This document shows, piece after piece, positions 55,329 to 62,750 of a DNA stretch of 64,000 nucleotides. This DNA is from Campylobacter pinnipediorum subsp. pinnipediorum (lineage in GTDB: Bacteria > Campylobacterota > Campylobacteria > Campylobacterales > Campylobacteraceae): assembly GCF_002021925.1 (NCBI RefSeq), contig NZ_CP012546.1, positions 1,550,001 to 1,614,000 on the forward strand. Direction: 5' to 3'. Under the pieces are notes generated by a model. The model saw nothing but the letters and a program-made list of their open reading frames with translations. It was not told where the DNA came from and did not search any database. The number at the start of each line of letters is the position of its first letter. The first letter of the stretch is position 1. A program made the position numbers and the translations under genes.

Positions 55329-55784
55329 CTATTTATCCACTATCATAGCTTTTAGCTCAGCTTCGGCACACAATTTGTCATCAACATAAGCTTCGCCTTT
55401 TAAAACCCATATATTACCTTTGTGTTTTAACACATCTAAACGATACTCAAGCTTATCCCCTGGTCTAACAGGACTTCTAAACTTACAACCATCAATGCTC
55501 ATAAAATACACAACTTTATTGTGAATATCTGCTTGATGTTCATCACTCATGCTCTTAAACGCCAAAACACCACCAGCTTGTGCCATACCTTCAATTATCA
55601 TAACACCTGGATATATCGGGTGGTCTGGAAAATGACCTTGAAAAATAGGTTCAGCTATGCTTACATTTTTGTATGCAACTATATTTTTTTCCGGGATTAT
55701 ATCTACAACTCTATCTATAAGTAAAAATGGAAATCTATGAGGAAGAATCTTTTGAATTTCAATAACATCTATCACCGTTAGCAA
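55329..55784 (-). CDS. fabZ: 3-hydroxyacyl-ACP dehydratase FabZ
   Basis: A 151-residue hot-dog-fold dehydratase in fatty-acid elongation. [18 protein letters not shown] holds the conserved N-terminal motif; [24 protein letters not shown] holds the catalytic His and Glu; [15 protein letters not shown] follows. First gene of fabZ-lpxA-clpX-mreB-mreC-carB, the known Campylobacter order. Confidence 0.96.
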   Translation of the reverse strand: MLTVIDVIEIQKILPHRFPFLLIDRVVDIIPEKNIVAYKNVSIAEPIFQGHFPDHPIYPGVMIIEGMAQAGGVLAFKSMSDEHQADIHNKVVYFMSIDGCKFRSPVRPGDKLEYRLDVLKHKGNIWVLKGEAYVDDKLCAEAELKAMIVDK

Positions 55785-55876
55785 CCTTTTGAATAATAAT
55801 AAAAATTGCTAGATTCTATCAAAAAATTGCTAAGAGTTAGTTTATTAAATTAAAAAATAATTTTTTGTTTTTAATT

Positions 55877-56284
55877 TTATTGAAATTTGACACTCATTGG
55901 AGCAAGGTCTAATCTTCCTCCATTTGCAACTATATTATCTTTCAGTTCTTTAAATTTAGAAAAAGCCCAAACATCAGAACATAAGCCATCGTCTTTTATT
56001 TCAATTATTAACTCTGTTCCAACAACAGCAGTTATTCTAAAGCATACATCATTTTTAATCTTTACCGGAGGAATAACACTTGACATATCTTTCATTTTAC
56101 TAAGTTTATCTCTTGTTAAATAATATGTTTTTAAATCACTAAGTAATATATTGATATTTGTAGCTGCTTTTACAATCTCGGCATCATCCCTAGTCGCTAT
56201 AATTCTTGGTATTGCTATAGCAGCCAAAACACCCAATATAACAATAACAATTATAAGCTCTATCATAGAAAATGCTTTTTTCAC
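55877..56284 (-). CDS. Type II/IV pseudopilin-like protein with prepilin leader
   Basis: A 135-residue protein that begins MKKAFSMIELIIVIVILGVLAAIAIPR: a 5-6-residue basic leader, a type III cleavage site at A/S-F-S-M-x-E, Glu five residues into the mature protein and a membrane helix. The remainder has two Cys (C80-like in NDVCFRI and C101-like in DGLCSDVW) that may form a disulfide. It is a major-pseudopilin-type subunit of a T2SS/competence or pilus system. No other component is adjacent except the distant pilT-like gene at 410. Confidence 0.85.
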   Translation of the reverse strand: MKKAFSMIELIIVIVILGVLAAIAIPRIIATRDDAEIVKAATNINILLSDLKTYYLTRDKLSKMKDMSSVIPPVKIKNDVCFRITAVVGTELIIEIKDDGLCSDVWAFSKFKELKDNIVANGGRLDLAPMSVKFQ

Positions 56285-56293
56285 ATTATCTCC

Positions 56294-56857
56294 CTAATAA
56301 CAATTTAATTTATTTATAATCATACTTTTTGAAAAGTATGGGGGAAATGGCATAGACACGCTAAAAGAAGCTATTTTTTTAGGCTTAAGATCTTTTGCTA
56401 CACTAAAACTATACTCAACAGTATTTGGCTTTTCATTGCCATCATTGCTATCAAAAAACCAAGAAAACAAAGAAGCTCCGCTGGATTTAAAAAATGAATT
56501 GCCTGAAACATTATGAGTATTTAATGCCTGATTTACAATTTTAACTCCAAAATTACATTTGCTAATTTGGAATTTACCAATATTTTTCACTTCACCATTA
56601 AAAACAATAGTCTCGTTAATCAAGATTCTATGATGTTTAACATTTTGCAAAACACCTTTTTTTGTATATTTATCAAGTATTGGCATTAAAAAACCGGCGG
56701 TAACACTACAAGCTAAGATATTTGTAAAAAGTAAAGACCAAAATAATTTCTTCTCTGCTTTAAAAGACAAAACAAAAAACAATATAAATAGAACAAAAAT
56801 AACACACAAAACCAAAATATGAATTATTGTGAAATAACTTATACTCACTAAAAACAA
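56294..56857 (-). CDS. DUF2393-family membrane protein (copy 1)
   Basis: A 187-residue protein with two N-terminal membrane helices (~5-30 and ~38-58) and a beta-rich, probably periplasmic domain (ILINETIVFNGEVKNIGKFQISKCNFGVKIVN). Size, topology and the N-G-x-V-x-N-x-G strand pattern match DUF2393, a family confined to epsilonproteobacteria and usually present as a tandem pair. It overlaps copy 2 by 10 bp. Function unknown. Confidence 0.7.
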   Translation of the reverse strand: MFLVSISYFTIIHILVLCVIFVLFILFFVLSFKAEKKLFWSLLFTNILACSVTAGFLMPILDKYTKKGVLQNVKHHRILINETIVFNGEVKNIGKFQISKCNFGVKIVNQALNTHNVSGNSFFKSSGASLFSWFFDSNDGNEKPNTVEYSFSVAKDLKPKKIASFSVSMPFPPYFSKSMIINKLNCY

Positions 56858-57378
56858 TCCGTTCTAGTTGTAATATTATAATCAACAAAGGCAAAATTAT
56901 TTACTGTTATTTTCATATTTCTCATTTCATTTACATCTATAGGTTCTTTTGTAAAAACGCTTTTAACCAAAAATGGTTTTACCGAATTTATATAATTTTT
57001 AAACTTATTTTTGGATATTGTATAGAAATTTACATCAAATTTGCAAATTTTTAACTTATGTTTTGATTTATTAGTTATATTTAAATCCAATATTAATGTA
57101 TTAGAATACTTAAGTTGCTTTGTCTTAATCTCTGAAATATCAACATTTCTTAAAATTTTATTTAAATTGATATTTGCAAAATAAAGACCAATAAAAAATC
57201 CAACAAAACTAGCAAAAAAAACCAAAAAGCCTATTTGCCAATACCATTTTATAGTAAAAAAAATACTTAATACAACCATAAAAATAAAAGCAAGAAAAAT
57301 CCAGCCATAGGAAAGATAATCTATCAAAGTTGCATTTTTAAAAATAAAAAATATAGTATGTTTTATATTTTCTAGCAT
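56848..57378 (-). CDS. DUF2393-family membrane protein (copy 2)
   Basis: A 176-residue protein with two membrane helices (~22-42, ~48-68) and an external domain with LILDLNITNKSKHKLKICKFDVNFY, parallel to the copy next to it. The two diverge strongly outside the fold. Its start codon overlaps the truncated hisI fragment, so it probably used hisI's transcript. Function unknown. Confidence 0.7.
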   Translation of the reverse strand: MLENIKHTIFFIFKNATLIDYLSYGWIFLAFIFMVVLSIFFTIKWYWQIGFLVFFASFVGFFIGLYFANINLNKILRNVDISEIKTKQLKYSNTLILDLNITNKSKHKLKICKFDVNFYTISKNKFKNYINSVKPFLVKSVFTKEPIDVNEMRNMKITVNNFAFVDYNITTRTDCF

Positions 57379-57581
57379 CTTATCAATTTACTTTTGTTTA
57401 TATTTTTCAACATTCTATTTCTAGTTCTAGAAAAATAGTGAGCAAATCTTGTTTTTATACTTAAATTAAAAGATTCTTGATTCATATAAGCAAAAATTAA
57501 AACATCTTTAATTTCACACTCTTGAACCGCACACGGAATAAGTCCTGATATCCTACTCCGATTTATATTTATATCGCTCAC
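57372..57581 (-). pseudogene. hisI: Truncated phosphoribosyl-AMP cyclohydrolase (hisI/hisIE) remnant
   Basis: A 69-codon frame with a GTG start encodes GLIPCAVQECEIKDVLIFAYMNQESFNLSIKTRFAHYFSRTRNR, plainly the N-terminus of HisI, then an unrelated tail and a stop at 57372-57374. The zinc- and substrate-binding second half (the GxTSG and CDxDxLL segments) is absent, and the following gene begins at once, so the rest is deleted rather than shifted. The Trp usual in the N-terminal NW motif is Arg. The enzyme of the third histidine-synthesis step would not be made from this locus. Confidence 0.85.
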
Positions 57582-57605
57582 ATATTTTCCTAATTCTTAC
57601 CAAAT

Positions 57606-58718
57606 TTAACGATTTATAGAACTCTGAGTAGCCTTATCTTTTGTATCAACCCAAATATTTGGCACAGCACCACCTGGAGTTAAGAAAATTTTAGTATCTT
57701 TGTTTTCACGCAAGGCTTCATTAAATTTAGCCTGTGTTTCTATCTGTTTTAAATTTAGCAAATTATTATCTAAACTCTTGGCGATCTCTCTATTTGCATA
57801 AGCATGAGCTTCTGCTTCTATCTTAACGGCATCTGCTTTTGCTTTTGCATTTATAATAGCTGCCTTTGCAGAACCCTCTGCCAAAGCTGCTTGTTTTAAC
57901 GCCTCTTGGTTAGCTCTTTCAACCTCATATTTTGTTCTTTCAGCCTCTTGCTTTGCTATTTGAACTCTTTCTATCTGCTCTTTAACCTTAGCTGGCAATA
58001 TAATCTCTCTAAGCTGAACTGTAAGTAACTCAACAGGTCTATTTGGCTGAGCATCAATATCTTTTCTTATACCTTGGTCTATTTGTATAGCTATCTCATT
58101 TCTTTTTGTAGGAAGCTCTTCTGCTGTATATTTTCCTGTTACACTTCTCACAACATCTCTAACAACAGGATCAACTATTTTACTCTCCCAGCTAAAACCC
58201 CAAGCTGCTATTGTTTGAGGTGCATTTTCAGGATTTAATCGATATTGAACAGTTATATCTATACTAACCGGCAAGTTTCTAGCATCAAGAACAGATATTG
58301 AGTTTTTTCTTATAATCCCAACATTTGATCCACTAAATGTCTTTATATTGCTTTCACCCATGTCTTCGCCAGATGTATAGTTTATAAGCCTAACTCTAGT
58401 ATCAACTACTGCAACTCTTTGAATCAAAGGCACAAAAAAGTGAAATCCTGGCTGAAGCGGGAGCGGTTCATATTTACCAGCTGTTGATTTTATACCAACC
58501 TCACCGGAGTTTATTATCACAAATGGCTGAGCTATAGCAATAATAGCAATAATAGCAATAATTATATAAGCAAATACTCCAAATTTTCCAACCCCATTTG
58601 GCAACTTAGGACCTTTGAAATTTGGTCTTTGTCTTCTTGGCTCATCATCATTTGAGTTATTATCGTTTTGACTAGAGCCTTTGCGTTTATTAAAATAATC
58701 GTTTAAATCTGCTGGCAT
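57606..58718 (-). CDS. SPFH/Band 7 (HflK/prohibitin-like) membrane protein
   Basis: A 370-residue protein: a polar Asn/Asp-rich N-terminus (~1-45), one membrane helix (~48-70, IIIAIIAIIAIAQPF), an SPFH domain (~75-265, GEVGIKSTAGKYEPLPLQPGFHFFVPLIQRVAVVDTRV, VQYRLNPENA, TVQLREIILPAKVKEQIERV) and an Ala/Glu/Lys coiled coil (~265-335). It resembles HflK or prohibitin, which form membrane scaffolds and control FtsH. The order SPFH gene, ilvE, tautomerase and bcp matches C. jejuni. A 9-bp triplet repeat in the helix region is listed separately. Confidence 0.88.
   Translation of the reverse strand: MPADLNDYFNKRKGSSQNDNNSNDDEPRRQRPNFKGPKLPNGVGKFGVFAYIIIAIIAIIAIAQPFVIINSGEVGIKSTAGKYEPLPLQPGFHFFVPLIQRVAVVDTRVRLINYTSGEDMGESNIKTFSGSNVGIIRKNSISVLDARNLPVSIDITVQYRLNPENAPQTIAAWGFSWESKIVDPVVRDVVRSVTGKYTAEELPTKRNEIAIQIDQGIRKDIDAQPNRPVELLTVQLREIILPAKVKEQIERVQIAKQEAERTKYEVERANQEALKQAALAEGSAKAAIINAKAKADAVKIEAEAHAYANREIAKSLDNNLLNLKQIETQAKFNEALRENKDTKIFLTPGGAVPNIWVDTKDKATQSSINR
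58534..58560. repeat. Three perfect 9-bp tandem repeats within the SPFH gene
   Basis: ATAGCAATA occurs three times head-to-tail (58534-58560). It lies in the membrane-helix codons and encodes the repeating I-A-I pattern. Unit loss or gain would shorten or lengthen the helix by three residues without a frameshift. Confidence 0.8.
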
Positions 58719-58733
58719 TTATTTCCTTTTTTA

Positions 58734-59648
58734 TTAAATATAAGTTAAAAATGATGCGTATTTTTCATTTCGTCCATAAACTACATCAAAATACGCATCT
58801 TGAATTTTTGTAGTAATTTCACCTCTTACTCCGCTACCGATAATTCTAGCATCTATATTGCTTATCGGAGTAACTTCCGCCGCCGTTCCGGTAAAAAAAG
58901 CCTCGTCTGCCGTATAAGCCTGATCTCTTGTTATACGCTCTCTTCTTACTTCTATGCCAAGATCTTTTGCGATTTTGATAACCGTATCTTGCGTTATACT
59001 CACCAAGCTATTATCATTTGGAGGGCTTATCAATACACCATCTTGAACAATAAAAAAACACTCGCCAGAACCCTCAGCAACAAAACCATCCTCATCTAAA
59101 AGTAAAGCCTCATCATATCCAGCCTCTTTTGCCTCATAATTTGCCATTTGAGAATTCAAGTAGTTAGAACTAGCCTTTGCTTTACCCATCTGGCTTTTGA
59201 TTGAATTTCTTGCAAAACTAGAAATTTTTACTTTTATACCTTTAGTTAACCCATCTTCACCAAGATAAGCACCCCACTTCCAAGCTGCAATAGCTGTATT
59301 TACAGGTGCTTTTGTATGAGAAATGCCCATCACACCATAACCTAAATAAATAAGCGGGCGAATATAAACATTTGAGTCAAAATTATTTACTTTAAGCACT
59401 TGTATTTGTGCATCTTCGAGCTCTTTTTGAGTATAAGAAACATTTATAGCTGTCATTTTTGCAGAGTTCAAAAGACGCTTAGTATGTTCTTTAAGTCTAA
59501 ATATAGCCAAACCTTTATCTGTTTTATAAGCTCTTGTGCCTTCAAAAACAGCATTTGCATAGTGCAAAGAGTGGGTAAGAACATGAACCTTAGCATCATC
59601 CCATTTTACAAGTTTGCCATCCATCCAGATAAAATCTGAAGTATTCAT
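58734..59648 (-). CDS. ilvE: Branched-chain amino acid aminotransferase
   Basis: A 304-residue class IV PLP aminotransferase that interconverts Val, Leu, Ile and their 2-keto acids. FIWMDGKLVKWDDAKVHVLTHSLHYANAVFEGTRAY is the N-terminal signature; the PLP Lys lies in GKAKASSNYLNSQMAN; EAGYDEALLLDEDGFVAEGSGECFFIV and DEAFFTGTAAEVTPI follow. Length is normal. Neighbours: the SPFH gene 15 bp after its stop and bcp 88 bp upstream. Confidence 0.96.
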   Translation of the reverse strand: MNTSDFIWMDGKLVKWDDAKVHVLTHSLHYANAVFEGTRAYKTDKGLAIFRLKEHTKRLLNSAKMTAINVSYTQKELEDAQIQVLKVNNFDSNVYIRPLIYLGYGVMGISHTKAPVNTAIAAWKWGAYLGEDGLTKGIKVKISSFARNSIKSQMGKAKASSNYLNSQMANYEAKEAGYDEALLLDEDGFVAEGSGECFFIVQDGVLISPPNDNSLVSITQDTVIKIAKDLGIEVRRERITRDQAYTADEAFFTGTAAEVTPISNIDARIIGSGVRGEITTKIQDAYFDVVYGRNEKYASFLTYI

Positions 59649-59736
59649 TTTTGACCTTTCATTAAATATAAAATCATCAATAGTCTATCAAAAAATTATT
59701 AATACACTATATTTTATAATTTAATTTTAAATATTT

Positions 59737-60240
59737 TTACAAACCTTTGGTTATATCAGCTAAAACCTTTACAGCATGTTCTTTTGCTTTTACACTTTTG
59801 TATACTTTTAAAATTTTACCATCTTTTCCTATAACAAAAGTTGTTCTAACTATGCCTAAATACTCTCTTCCATAGTTTTTACGAACTTGCCATACTCCAT
59901 AATCCTTAGCAACTTGTCTTGCTTCATCGCTTAATAATATATGTTTTAAACTATGTTTTTGCATAAAACCTGCATGAGATTTTACAGAATCAGGGCTTAC
60001 ACCTATAATTACAGTATCATTTTTTATAAATTCATCATAATTTTGTGTAAACTCACAAGCTTCTGTCGTGCAACCAGGTGTATTATCCTTTGGATAAAAA
60101 TACAAAATAACATTTTTACCAACAAAATCTTTAAGGCTTATTTTAACACCATCTTGATTTTCAAGCTCAAAAATTGGAGCATCGTCACCTTTTTGCAAAA
60201 CAACTTTTCTTTCTATATCTTCTTTACTAAAATCACTCAT
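59737..60240 (-). CDS. bcp: Thiol peroxidase Bcp/PrxQ-type peroxiredoxin
   Basis: A 167-residue peroxiredoxin reducing H2O2 and organic hydroperoxides. YFYPKDNTPGCTTEACEFTQNYDEF carries the peroxidatic Cys and, five residues on, the resolving Cys typical of PrxQ. It has a ~10-residue N-terminal addition. It overlaps the tautomerase gene by 4 bp. Confidence 0.93.
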   Translation of the reverse strand: MSDFSKEDIERKVVLQKGDDAPIFELENQDGVKISLKDFVGKNVILYFYPKDNTPGCTTEACEFTQNYDEFIKNDTVIIGVSPDSVKSHAGFMQKHSLKHILLSDEARQVAKDYGVWQVRKNYGREYLGIVRTTFVIGKDGKILKVYKSVKAKEHAVKVLADITKGL

Positions 60241-60440
60241 TTGCTTTCCTCTTTGATCTTTTTTATACTTTTTCCGCCTACACCTATGTCATCATCTTTT
60301 AAAGTTTCTAACATAACCATAACTCTTTCTTTGTTTTTTCCAAGAACCCTAACCATAGTATCTGTTACCTCTTGTATGATTTGTTCTTTTTGTTCTCTGG
60401 TAGGCTCTGGACCTGCCATTTTTATATTTATAAAAGGCAT
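60237..60440 (-). CDS. 4-oxalocrotonate tautomerase-family protein
   Basis: A 67-residue tautomerase-fold protein with the amino-terminal proline (MPFINIKMAGPEPTREQKEQIIQEVTDTM) that becomes catalytic after Met removal. Homologous DmpI/YwhB-like proteins in Campylobacter and Helicobacter have no firm physiological role. Upstream of bcp with a 4-bp overlap. Confidence 0.9.
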   Translation of the reverse strand: MPFINIKMAGPEPTREQKEQIIQEVTDTMVRVLGKNKERVMVMLETLKDDDIGVGGKSIKKIKEESK

Positions 60441-60549
60441 TTTTACTCCTTTTGAATTTTTTATGATTTTAAATAATTTTATTAAATTTTAGCTTTTGTT
60501 TAACTTTTAAATTTTAAAATACAAAAACAAGTAAAGTAAGGAGTAACAA

Positions 60550-60972
60550 ATGGATTACAACAAAGAAGATAAAGGTGTTGTTTGCTTTATGTATAAAACA
60601 TGCAACAAAAGAACAGTATATTTTGCTTTTGCTTTTATAATTACACTATTATGGGGTTTTTTGGCGCTATCATATAACTTTGAACAAAGCGAGTTTTCAT
60701 ACCTTATGATTGGCTTTGGAGTAATTACAATTTCAGCACTTTTTATATCAATAAATCCTCATATTTTTTTACTTAAACTTGTAGGATTTTTAGCATCTTT
60801 GGCAGGAATTTTGATCACCCTTCACAATATAAATGAGTTAAAAAGCATTACAGAAAATAGCATTTTTAGTACTTATTTTATAATTATTTCAGCCTGTGGC
60901 TTTGTTATACTTTTTACTCTGCTAAGCTGGTTTGTGTATAATGCAAGAAGTAGTGAAGTAAATCAAATTTAA
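60550..60972 (+). CDS. Four-helix membrane protein, unrecognised
   Basis: A 140-residue protein. A ~20-residue N-terminus with two Cys (VCFMYKTCNKRT) precedes four hydrophobic segments (~23-45, 50-68, 70-92, 108-130). No family recognised by eye. Good Shine-Dalgarno AAGGAG before the ATG. It is the last intact gene before the rearranged right end; the alcohol dehydrogenase fragment starts 9 bp after its stop, so they were probably co-transcribed. Confidence 0.7.
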   Translation: MDYNKEDKGVVCFMYKTCNKRTVYFAFAFIITLLWGFLALSYNFEQSEFSYLMIGFGVITISALFISINPHIFLLKLVGFLASLAGILITLHNINELKSITENSIFSTYFIIISACGFVILFTLLSWFVYNARSSEVNQI

Positions 60973-60981
60973 GGATTATAA

Positions 60982-61164
60982 ATGAAAAATTTTAGTTTTT
61001 ATAACCCAACAAAAATTGAGTTTGGAGTAAATGAGCAAGCAGATATATTAGATAGATTAAATTTAATAAATATATTTAAGCTTTTTACATCTGATTCTCC
61101 ACATAGTTCATATATATGTGAGGATTATGAAAATATTGGTGTAGTATGTGGGTATAGAGAATGA
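60982..61164 (+). pseudogene. Alcohol dehydrogenase N-terminus fused to a foreign C-terminal tail
   Basis: The first ~17-24 residues, MKNFSFYNPTKIEFG, are the N-terminal strand of iron-containing alcohol dehydrogenases of the YqhD/BdhA group, and AAGGATTATAA provides a normal start. The next ~38 residues (RLNLINIFKLFTSDSPHSSY...GVVCGYRE) bear no resemblance to that family and end with a stop that overlaps the lipoprotein ATG (ATGA). The simplest reading is that a DNA segment replaced the rest of the dehydrogenase and happened to stay in frame. The tail may be the end of a toxin or other gene whose 5' part was lost. Confidence 0.6.
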
Positions 61165-62636
61165 AAAAGATAATCTTATTTATAATCGTAACAATATTTT
61201 TTAGTGGATGTTCTTACAAATCTCACTATATAGAAGTAGGACCAAATACTAAATTAAGTGCACCAAAATTTGCTTTTACAATCCCTAACCCTTATCCAAA
61301 TTATCCTTTTGAGACTATTCGATTAAATAATTTCTATAATACTATTAGAATTTTTAGAGACATCCCAAATATGATGAAAGAGGATATAAGGATAAAGGCA
61401 TTAAACATTACCAGATTAAGTGAAAAATATAATAAATTATTTCATAGTAAACTAACCAAGAAAAATACTTTTGATTATTATATCAATGCTCCTTTAAGTG
61501 ACTTGGATTTAGAGGGTCATATAGAATCAAGAACAGAATATCATAAAAGATATATTAATTATATAGCAGGGCTTAAATGCTATACAATTTCTTTATCTAC
61601 AAATATAGGCATGGGTTTAGGAAACCGTCTTAATAGTATAACTTGTCCATATTACAATAAAGATGGAGAAGAGATGGCTATAATGGTTCACTATGACTTT
61701 ATCTTTACAACTGGTGGAACAGTATTAGAAGGCTCTAAACAATCAAGCACAAAAAACTACACTCTACAACAAATGAATTATGCATTTAAACAAGATGTAA
61801 AAGAGATATTTGACTCTTTAGAAATTTATGATATAGATAAAGATAGAATGATAAAACAAGGAATGTATTATCCAGATAAAAAGTATGATATAAATGCAGA
61901 TAATAAGGTAAAAAACTTTTATACCAATATAGATTTAAATCCAAATGAAAAAGCAACAAGTCCTTATTTTACTTTTAATATTCCAAACTCTTATCCTGAG
62001 TATAAATTTAAATCATACTTTAATGGTATCAATACTAAATATAATGAGATATATTTTTTTAGAGAAATTCCAAATATCTTAAATGATGGTAGAATGAAAG
62101 AAAGTGCAAGAGTATATACTTTTAGTATTTATGATCCAAAATTTAATACCTTATCTACACTTTATAATAAAACCCCCAAAGAGTTAATTCATGATCTACT
62201 CACAAACCCGAAATCTTCTTATAAACATTATTTAGGGATGTCTTTTAATGAAGATGAGTTAAAGTATAGAGCTAGTGGTATGAGATATATTAATTATGTA
62301 GCAGGATTAAAATGTTATACAAGTTTAATATATAGAAAAGAACTAGATTATCATAGCTTTGCCCATTATGATACAACCTGCCCATATTATAATAAAAATG
62401 GAGAAGAAGATGCTATTGTAATTCAACATAAGTTTAAGTTTACAAAAGAAAACTCAACCAACGAAGAATTTGAAAATTTACATTTAAATTATATGAAGGG
62501 TATAAAACAAATGATAGATTCTATTGTAATTAAAAACATAGATATAAACAAGATGAAAAGACTTAATATATACTATCCAAATAAAAAGTATGATATAAAT
62601 GCAGAAGATAAGATAAGAAGCTATTATATCAAATAG
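61161..62636 (+). CDS. Lipoprotein with two copies of an unrecognised ~230-residue domain
   Basis: A 491-residue protein with a lipoprotein signal (ILFIIVTIFFSGC, Cys17). The rest is an internal duplication: copy 1 about 26-255, copy 2 about 257-490. Parallel blocks include APKFAFTIPNPYPNYPF / SPYFTFNIPNSYPEYKF, IFRDIPN / FFREIPN, RYINYIAGLKCYT / RYINYVAGLKCYT, TCPYYNKDGEE / TCPYYNKNGEE and YYPDKKYDINADNKV / YYPNKKYDINAEDKI. Each copy has two Cys 21-22 residues apart (C140/C162, C385/C407), likely disulfides in the periplasm. No known family recognised. Its ATG overlaps the upstream tail, and a CdiA-like fragment follows, so an immunity role is possible but unproven. Confidence 0.75.
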   Translation: MKKIILFIIVTIFFSGCSYKSHYIEVGPNTKLSAPKFAFTIPNPYPNYPFETIRLNNFYNTIRIFRDIPNMMKEDIRIKALNITRLSEKYNKLFHSKLTKKNTFDYYINAPLSDLDLEGHIESRTEYHKRYINYIAGLKCYTISLSTNIGMGLGNRLNSITCPYYNKDGEEMAIMVHYDFIFTTGGTVLEGSKQSSTKNYTLQQMNYAFKQDVKEIFDSLEIYDIDKDRMIKQGMYYPDKKYDINADNKVKNFYTNIDLNPNEKATSPYFTFNIPNSYPEYKFKSYFNGINTKYNEIYFFREIPNILNDGRMKESARVYTFSIYDPKFNTLSTLYNKTPKELIHDLLTNPKSSYKHYLGMSFNEDELKYRASGMRYINYVAGLKCYTSLIYRKELDYHSFAHYDTTCPYYNKNGEEDAIVIQHKFKFTKENSTNEEFENLHLNYMKGIKQMIDSIVIKNIDINKMKRLNIYYPNKKYDINAEDKIRSYYIK

Positions 62637-62645
62637 TTAAATTTA

Positions 62646-62703
62646 AAGAGAAACTAATATACTAAAACATATATTATCACTTTTAATAAATTTAGTTTCT
62701 CTT
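62646..62703. terminator. 12-bp inverted repeat after the lipoprotein gene
   Basis: AAGAGAAACTAA (62646-62657) and TTAGTTTCTCTT (62692-62703) are perfect inverted repeats 34 bases apart, 9 bp after the lipoprotein stop. The loop is long for a terminator and no T run follows, so a recombination or regulatory role is also possible. Confidence 0.4.
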
Positions 62704-62750
62704 ATATAAATTTATATTTAAACTTATATGAGAGTTTAGGTCTAAGCTAA

